The position numbers and the translations under genes are program-made. A stretch of DNA of 7,150 bases from Alphaproteobacteria bacterium (GTDB lineage: Bacteria > Pseudomonadota > Alphaproteobacteria > Rhizobiales > Rhizobiaceae). Under the pieces are notes generated by a model. The model saw only the letters and a list, made by a program, of their open reading frames with translations, was not told the DNA's origin and did no database searches. Position 1 is the stretch's first letter. Every line of letters starts with the position of its first letter. Below are positions 5,488 through 7,150 of the stretch, one piece after another. The stretch lies in assembly GCA_017308345.1 (NCBI GenBank), contig JAFKFE010000246.1, forward strand, positions 1 through 7,150, written 5' to 3'.

Positions 5488-6064
5488 CCCAGGGACCGGT
5501 ATAGTCGGCGTAGAGCTTCGCCGGGTCCGGTCTCGGGCGCTCGGGCGCGGGTCCTTGGTAGGAGCCGATATGGACGAATCCGACGACGCGCTCTTGCGGC
5601 GACAGCCCCAGGATCGCCCTGCCCTCGGCGACGTCGGAATACCAGTTGCTGATCATGTTGGTGCCGTAGCCCAGCGCGTTGGCCGCTATCATCAGGTTCA
5701 TGGCCGCCATGCCGCCCGACAGGAACATCTCCCATTGCGGAATCTTCGGGTTTTCCTTCGGCACCGACACGACGCCGATCACCAGGGGCGCGCGCGAGAA
5801 ACGCGCCAGTTCCTGGTTGCGCCGGCCCTCCGGCAGCGGCCCCTCGCGCTGCTCGGCAAGCGCGGCCAGCTTCTTGCCGATCTCGACGCGCGCCTCGCCA
5901 CGATAGAGGATGAAGCGCCAAGGCTCGAGCCGGCCATGGTCGGGAACGCGCGAGGCAGCCGCGATCATCGTCGCGATCTCGGCGTCGCCCGGCGCCGGCT
6001 CCTTGAGGTCGGGGATCGGCGCGGAATTGCGGGTGAGCAGGAAGTCGATGATCGGCGACGCCAT
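5480..6064 (-). CDS. nitroreductase family protein (YdjA-like, NAD(P)H- and FMN-dependent)
   Basis: The 194-residue protein resembles E. coli YdjA (183 residues), a small FMN-dependent NAD(P)H oxidoreductase that works as a dimer in the cytoplasm. Markers are Leu-Leu-Thr-Arg-Asn-Ser (9-14, the Arg-Arg-Ser flavin-phosphate motif with Asn in the second position), Pro-Asp-His-Gly-Arg-Leu-Glu-Pro-Trp-Arg-Phe (41-51), Arg-Ala-Pro (91-93), a Gly-Gly-Met-Ala-Ala-Met-Asn-Leu helix (117-124), Gly-Tyr-Gly-Thr (132-135) and Val-Gly-Phe-Val-His-Ile-Gly (161-167). The ATG at 6064-6062 is preferred because family similarity begins there and an AGGAG (complement of 6075-6079) lies 10 nt upstream. The open frame extends to 6262 but the extra 66 codons have no family character and overlap the divergent gene. 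It is the first gene of an apparent two-gene operon with the flavin reductase. The physiological substrate is unknown. Confidence 0.88.
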   Translation of the reverse strand: MASPIIDFLLTRNSAPIPDLKEPAPGDAEIATMIAAASRVPDHGRLEPWRFILYRGEARVEIGKKLAALAEQREGPLPEGRRNQELARFSRAPLVIGVVSVPKENPKIPQWEMFLSGGMAAMNLMIAANALGYGTNMISNWYSDVAEGRAILGLSPQERVVGFVHIGSYQGPAPERPRPDPAKLYADYTGPWAG

Positions 6065-6131
6065 GGGCGCAAGTCTCCTGGAAGCATTCGATTTTGAGCT
6101 GAAGCACGCCATCGGGAGGTCGAGCGGCTCG

Positions 6132-6206
6132 GGCGGTGGCGTTTTGCGCCGGATAAGGAGCCGTTGGGAAGGCAACGCACTCCTAGGCCTTGAAATTGCC
6201 ACCGCC
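6132..6206 (+). other. 75-nt nested imperfect hairpin in the divergent intergenic region
   Basis: The arms pair in nested order. GGCGGTGGC (6132-6140) pairs with GCCACCGCC (6198-6206), 9 bp. TTTTG (6142-6146) pairs with TGAAA (6191-6195), including two G-U pairs in RNA. GCC (6148-6150) pairs with GGC (6186-6188). AGGAG (6156-6160) pairs with CTCCT (6180-6184). CGTTG (6162-6166) pairs with CAACG (6173-6177), closing a GGAAGG loop. This gives about 27 pairs over 75 nt. It ends 19 nt before the exported-protein ATG at 6226 and lies within the 161-bp gap to the nitroreductase. I do not recognise it as a known riboswitch. It may be a 5' leader structure, a small RNA or a copy of an intergenic palindromic repeat. 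Confidence 0.5.
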
Positions 6207-6225
6207 TTGGGCTTCAACGCAAGGC

Positions 6226-7150
6226 ATGTTTGAGGGGACACTGCGCCTTTTCGTGATCGCACTCGTCGCTGCGTTGTTCGCGGTGCCGGTTTCCTTCGCG
6301 CTGGCCCAGAATGCCAACGATGTCGGCGATCTCAAACTTCCAGGCATTTCAAGCTACGCGACGCCGAAGACCGGGGCGCCGCTTGCGATCGGCAATGGCG
6401 GTGCCATCACGCTGTCGGCGCAGTTGACCGACAAGGGTGCCGACATCACCCGCGGCATCGTCTGGCGCGTCTTCAAGCCGGAACCGGCCAGCGACGGCAA
6501 GCTGCCGATGGTGGCGTCCGCCCATGGCGGCACCGCGGTGTTCCAGCTCGACCCCGGCAGCTACCTTGTCCATGCCTCCTATGGACGCGCCGGCGCCACG
6601 AAACGCATCACTGTCGGCAAGGAGGCAAGGCGCGAGAGCCTGGTGCTCGATGCCGGCGGCCTGAAACTCGACGCGGTCACCTCCGGTGGCGCGCCCATCC
6701 CGTCGAAGAAGTTGCGCTTCTCGATCTACGAGGGCCACGCCGAGGCCAATGGCGACCGGGCGCTGATCGCCCCCGACGTCGCGCCGAACACCGTGGTGCG
6801 GCTGAACGCCGGCACCTACCACGTCGTCTCCACTTATGGCGCGGTCAATGCCATGATCCGTTCCGACATCCGCGTCGAGGCCGGCAAGCTGACCGAGGCG
6901 ACCGTCGAGCACCGCGCCGCCGAGATGACGATGAAGCTGGTGCGCGAGGCCGGCGGCGAAGCGATTGCAGACACGTCCTGGTCGCTGCTCAACGAGTCCG
7001 GGGATCCGATCAAGGAGGCGGTCGGCGCCTTCGCCTCGATGGTGCTGGCCGAGGGCCAGTACACCATCATCGCCAAGAACCGCGACCGCATCTACCAGAA
7101 GGATTTTACGGTTGTTGCCGGTCAGAACCGCGAAATCGAGGTCGTGGCCA
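6226..7150 (+). CDS. exported protein with three tandem beta-rich repeats (3' end beyond window)
   Basis: The open frame has 308 codons without a stop and continues past the right edge. Residues 1-27 form a signal peptide: a short charged start, a hydrophobic core at about 9-26 and a likely cleavage after Ala-Leu-Ala27, before Gln28. The mature part therefore lies in the periplasm or outside. It then shows three related units of about 80-85 residues (about 60-142, 146-230 and 233-308). Each has a Leu-x-x-Gly-x-Tyr turn (LDPGSY 108-113, LNAGTY 193-198, LAEGQY 274-279) followed by a strand and a Val-x-x-Gly/Val-x-Ala-Gly segment, which suggests an immunoglobulin-like or carboxypeptidase-regulatory-like beta sandwich. 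No catalytic motif is visible and I do not recognise the family. The start is uncertain: ATG 6226 gives a good signal peptide but has only AAGG very close upstream; TTG 6196 or GTG 6253 are possible alternatives. Confidence 0.75.
   Translation, partial: MFEGTLRLFVIALVAALFAVPVSFALAQNANDVGDLKLPGISSYATPKTGAPLAIGNGGAITLSAQLTDKGADITRGIVWRVFKPEPASDGKLPMVASAHGGTAVFQLDPGSYLVHASYGRAGATKRITVGKEARRESLVLDAGGLKLDAVTSGGAPIPSKKLRFSIYEGHAEANGDRALIAPDVAPNTVVRLNAGTYHVVSTYGAVNAMIRSDIRVEAGKLTEATVEHRAAEMTMKLVREAGGEAIADTSWSLLNESGDPIKEAVGAFASMVLAEGQYTIIAKNRDRIYQKDFTVVAGQNREIEVVA

Noticed and set aside
5367..6107. 246-residue minus-strand frame overlapping both flavoenzyme genes
   Set aside because: It is an out-of-frame Arg/Ala/Pro-rich shadow of the nitroreductase with no motif.
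6065..6262. Upstream extension of the nitroreductase frame by 66 codons
   Set aside because: Family similarity and the SD site point to the ATG at 6064; the extension would cross the hairpin region and the start of the divergent exported protein.
6349..6912. 187-residue minus-strand frame opposite the exported protein
   Set aside because: The plus frame has a signal peptide and internal repeats; the antisense frame has only Gly/Arg/Asp-rich shadow composition.
1..7150. CRISPR array, insertion sequence, tRNA or attachment site
   Set aside because: I looked on both strands for regularly spaced repeats, transposase motifs, terminal inverted repeats and tRNA-like cloverleaves and found none that I can support.

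Overview
The window looks like a chromosomal segment from a high-GC alphaproteobacterium of the order Rhizobiales (Hyphomicrobiales), most likely a Mesorhizobium-like genome. This rests on base composition, strong GC bias at third codon positions, long antisense shadow frames, a DUF2336 protein (a family found mainly in alphaproteobacteria) and the overall style of the proteins. The assignment is from recollection of these families, not from a database search. I see no rRNA, tRNA, CRISPR array, insertion sequence, prophage or attachment site. It reads as ordinary core or near-core chromosome.

Layout, left to right. (1) 1-85, plus: last 27 codons of a type II topoisomerase B subunit, probably parE. 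(2) 129-2210, plus: a 693-residue FUSC/AaeB-type inner-membrane transporter starting at GTG, without the usual membrane-fusion partner beside it. (3) 2215-3336, minus: a DUF2336 helical-repeat protein whose stop is 4 bp from the stop of the transporter. (4) 3489-3941 and 3941-4822, plus: a translationally coupled pair, a MaoC-type hot-dog hydratase and a CitE-type CoA-ester lyase, which together suggest breakdown of a branched C5 or similar acyl-CoA (itaconyl/mesaconyl to citramalyl-CoA type chemistry). (5) 6064-5480 and 5473-4865, minus: a nitroreductase followed 6 bp later by a flavin reductase-like FMN-binding protein, evidently one operon that converges on the CoA-lyase gene. (6) 6226 to the right edge, plus: an exported protein with a clean signal peptide and three tandem beta-rich repeats, cut by the window end.

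The gene content holds no obvious new system. The least-explained signals are non-coding. A nested imperfect hairpin of about 75 nt lies just upstream of the exported repeat protein (6132-6206). A 12-bp hairpin lies just before the ribosome-binding site of the hydratase-lyase operon (3432-3464). Two small palindromes overlap translation-start signals, at 108-120 before the transporter and at 5474-5487 between nitroreductase and flavin reductase. A helically phased GGTT-type repeat lies in the divergent region 3399-3430. The protein-level points most worth checking are the tandem-repeat exported protein and the substrate of the hydratase-lyase pair.
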